A stretch of 64,000 nt of DNA from NCBI RefSeq assembly GCF_000003815.2, contig NC_049980.1, forward strand, positions 12,158,591 to 12,222,590. Direction: 5' to 3'. Positions within the stretch are counted from its first letter, which is position 1, and each line of letters opens with the position of its first letter. Source of the stretch: Branchiostoma floridae (lineage: Eukaryota > Chordata > Leptocardii > Amphioxiformes > Branchiostomatidae). Below, piece by piece: positions 60,665-64,000 of the stretch. The translations under genes were made by a program, and so were the position numbers. A model generated the notes under the pieces. That model saw only the letters and a program-made list of their open reading frames with translations, did not search any database and was not told the origin of the DNA.

Positions 60665-63600
60665 CATATAAAGTTACATTTGTTCAGTGTTTAGTGATGC
60701 GCAGATAGATGCTGAAGATATCGCTCATGAAACTGTGAATTCAGGTCTAAGTGAAACAGGAAGGTCAGTCAAATGGGGCAAATATGATCAGAACATGATA
60801 GAATGCGGATGGAATGGCCCTCCTCAGCGCAATCTCCAACAAATCAGCACCAAGGAGAGATACATTCGATCTCAGTGCGGCTTTATCAATTCTCTGATGT
60901 CCGAATTGTTCTAGCATTGAGCGGGTGTAGCAAATTCTCCCTTCTCCATTATTTTACTTGGAAGCGCGAAAGGCTTTTTTAAATCAGGAGCAGAGAGAGA
61001 CACAGAGAAACTGAGAGGGGCAGAGAGTCGACAGACAGACTAAAATGGGATTCCCTGTCTTGCTGAGCAGAATGACTTGCAAAGGGCACCACCAGTGACA
61101 CTAATCATTATCGGATCTAAGAAGAAAGCTTGAGACACCACATCTCAAACCTAATCGGAAATGCATATCTTTATTACAGGGAATTTAAAAAAAACATCCA
61201 TAAGATTTGATAGAAAACGCTTCAGGGTCTTTTTTTTTTCTCTTCATGTCTGCATCATGATCATAGCTCATGTCACATGCTCTGATTCAAACATACATTT
61301 TCTTGGTTCAGCGTTGAGTTTGATGCGTAGCTTTCTGAGTGACTTGATTTGCGTGGGAGCGCGGTTCTACAGATTGCATTAGACTGTAGTGCGTCAGGGC
61401 GACTGGTTACCATGACAACACCAGTGTGGGTAATTACACCAGCTATTCACGCCAAGACCCGACTGTTATGGAAAACGATGTTTTTTTACATCTCAATCTA
61501 TTTTCCAATCACGTGGAATATATCAGAAATTGGACAGATTCATAAAAGATTCCATCTGGTTGACTTATCACAAATTTTACTTGTTCGGCTTAGGCAAATA
61601 AATATTGTGTAAACTTACGAGCACGATTTTGAAAGAGTAGGTAGGGGTTCTCTCTTTTCCAAAGAGATACAACCAAAGCAAAGAGCTTTTTATAATGGAA
61701 GACTGAAATACATTATATAGTATATTGTAGAAGCACATTATTCTTTTGAAACAGAAATAGGAAGAACACGTTGAAAACGACCCGATTCTAGAATTTTTTC
61801 ATCTCTCCGACGTCAGACCGGAAATTCTATGTTCATTGCCAACGGCACTAACCCCCCCGGCATTGAGCCGTGCAGCTTATACAGTTTGAGCATGTAATAT
61901 TTCTCAGTGACTGTTAATCCAATGGAAAGTATCACTTTAGGCGTATGGGTGCCAGAACGTGTTACAACATTGGGTTCAACCTCCTTGCTGAAGAGCCAAG
62001 TATAAATCGAATTTCACAAGCAGCTACTGTAAACCACCAGGCGGCACCGCCCCGGGGGTATAGCATAAGTGAACTTGAAAGGCTGTCGGTGCAAACGATA
62101 ATGGTTTTTTATTTATACAAGTGACTCTTCATGCGAACAGGTAGTAACATGGCCACTCAGTCATAATGTCCATTAGTCTGTAACATCATGCTCCAGGTTT
62201 AGTACATCATAACCTTTATACACTGCCCTCGTCTTCGTGTTGTGTACGAAGGTTTTATTTTCGGTGTCTCTGGAATCTGGAAATTTGTGTTCTTCTATGT
62301 ACGTACTTAGTCGAATACAGTACAGTGACACGATGAGTGTGTGTGTGTGGGGGGGGGGGGGGGGGCGTTAGTGTAACCGGAGACTGGTAGGGTGTAAAGT
62401 CCGGGTCCTTTACATCCTGCCAGTCTCACAATGGCTTTCCAATGGTAAAGGCACCGGTAATAACGGAGAGTTAATGTCCTTGGTCTATCTGCTGCCTCTT
62501 AGTGTTTTGGTAGTTTCGTATTTTACATATGCTAGTCACATTCACCATACAGTAACAGGAAGCGATCAACGGAAGCATATAGTGTTATACTTATTTGTGT
62601 AATTTATGATATACAGTTAAACAAGACACGTGAGAAACCTGATATTTCACGGCAACGTGAGAGCTTCAAACTCGTGTTTGTTTTCTCCCCGGTACCGGTA
62701 GCTAATTATGAGAGAAAACGTATCAGCCAAGGATTGCCGGAAAGGATATACATGCAGCCTCCATTGATGTGTGTATAAGGTATTCTACATAGCCATTGGC
62801 CGTCGAAAAGGAAATAACAAGACGATAAGCCTTTGATACACGGCTCTAGCTGGAAGTATATGAACTTTATCCTCACCGCACGATAGATTCTCCATCAGTG
62901 ACTCTTTGGCTTTAGGCAAAACCATTTATGTTACAGATTCCCAGCGTGATTATGAGTGCTCACATAGCTAGATTTTGTTGCTGTCAGAAAATAATGGATC
63001 TCTTAAGGGTACCAGATTGTTATGTTGTACAATGATCTTACGGTTGGTGGGACGAGGAACATTATATCAACCACATCACTGTGTACACATCTAAGTTATA
63101 CTTGATAGATATAGTAAAATACCTTGACCAATAGTCAGACATTTGTCGTAGCATATCCAAAAAAATTCCAATCTTACCTTCAGTAATTCATTGATCAACA
63201 CGTAGTAAGAAATGATCTCATGGTTTTAAATGTAATTATATAAAATCCCTGCCCCAGTTAATCGTGATTATGACGGCAAGTGTTTCACGCTTATGTAAAT
63301 TACTGACATTTCACATACCTCCGGGTATTTTCCTGCTATGACTTTCATCAAATTAATGGCTGAAACAAAATTGTAACGGAAATGAAGATTCATTAATGTA
63401 ACATTAAGGACAGTGACTTGTTGCTTGGAACTTCCTCTGTAACTATATACAGGCAATGGAGAATCACTGGTGGAAGATTGTTGTTCATCAGACTTCTTTC
63501 AGTCCACATGACGACCGGGTGAGTCAACATGACGGTCGGGCATTCCACAATTTGTCGCTAGGTGGCGCATCTGTATTGCTGTTGACGCTAACCTGACCGC

Positions 63601-64000
63601 CAACGACTATGTTGAAAAAGGTAATACGAGGACGCAAACGAGTTTTGTTGCAACGCGATGAAAGTTTTTATTCGCCAGTGGTGGGTTCTTATCACAACTA
63701 CTTTACGATGGATCGACACGCAAATCGCAGGCTTTCTTTGCCGTAATTCGCCCCTGGAGTACTGTATTTTCCTTGTTACTGGTGATCACGCAGTTGCCGC
63801 AAACGCCTTCCTGAAGTACAAGTGCGCGGGTCTATGTGGAGATGACAGTGCATTAGGCGGTTGACATGCAACGCTAATGGATCTTCACGGCTGAAAAAGA
63901 CACATTTTAACTTGAAAATTAGGACAATTAGGTCCTCGGGGAGTTATAAACGACCTTAATGTGAACTCAGACAATGCGACAAAGTGGATGAAAGCACAAT
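60665..64000. other. Intergenic to window end, no gene recognised
   Basis: Contains the hairpin at 62380-62427 and a (GT)n followed by an 18-19 base G run at about 62334-62365. Open frames are short and unsupported by splice sites. Confidence 0.45.
62380..62427. repeat. Small hairpin repeat
   Basis: GAGACTGGTAGGGTGTAAAG (62380-62399) pairs with CTTTACATCCTGCCAGTCTC (62408-62427), with two mismatches, both G-U compatible, and an 8-base loop. It is probably a miniature element remnant. Confidence 0.65.

Noticed and set aside
62334-62365. GT run followed by poly-G as a G-quadruplex control element
   Set aside because: A simple repeat with no nearby gene. Length is also unreliable in sequencing.

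Overview
The window is chordate genomic DNA, most likely amphioxus (Branchiostoma, B. floridae-like). I infer this from intron-rich genes whose proteins match vertebrate orthologues almost residue for residue in length, from a single neurensin-type gene, and from a very dense population of short inverted-repeat DNA transposons. There is no bacterial, organellar or viral gene content. The species call is inference, since no search could be run. Three runs of N (3469-3969, 54921-55020, 57202-57328) are assembly gaps.

Five protein-coding genes can be reconstructed exon by exon with consistent GT-AG phases. They are RPS12 (+, 4883-29737, 132 aa), ATRAID (-, 34692-30697, 239 aa), TEKT2 (+, 36581-40016, 430 aa), a KNSTRN/SKAP-like kinetochore protein (-, 47889-41600, 321 aa) and a neurensin, NRSN (+, 52592-57506, 284 aa). 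RPS12 and ATRAID converge. ATRAID and TEKT2 diverge from a shared region of about 1.9 kb holding an RFX X-box-like site. TEKT2 and KNSTRN converge, and KNSTRN and NRSN diverge. The genes have unrelated jobs (translation, membrane/lysosome biology, cilia, mitosis, neuronal vesicles), so the block is ordinary gene packing and not an operon-like unit.

RPS12 is unusual in being stretched over 25 kb. Intron 1 carries a 3.6-kb Mutator-like element with terminal inverted repeats of about 810 bp and a 10-bp target duplication. The last intron (14.6 kb) carries a stack of nested transposons: a 5'-truncated LINE with a 15-bp target duplication sits inside a hAT-like element with an 8-bp duplication, which itself interrupts an older repeat that also holds a foldback hairpin. 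The same intron holds short open, spliceable segments on both strands that I cannot assign, including a possible small secreted helical protein.

Other mobile elements with visible ends are two near-identical Harbinger-like copies (TTA and TAA duplications) flanking NRSN exon 1, an inverted-repeat element with a 9-bp duplication in a KNSTRN intron, a TTAA-flanked element at 60.1-60.7 kb, two perfect foldbacks near the left end, and Penelope-like tail fragments, one of which carries a hammerhead-ribozyme-like core. From 57.6 kb to the right end I see no gene.
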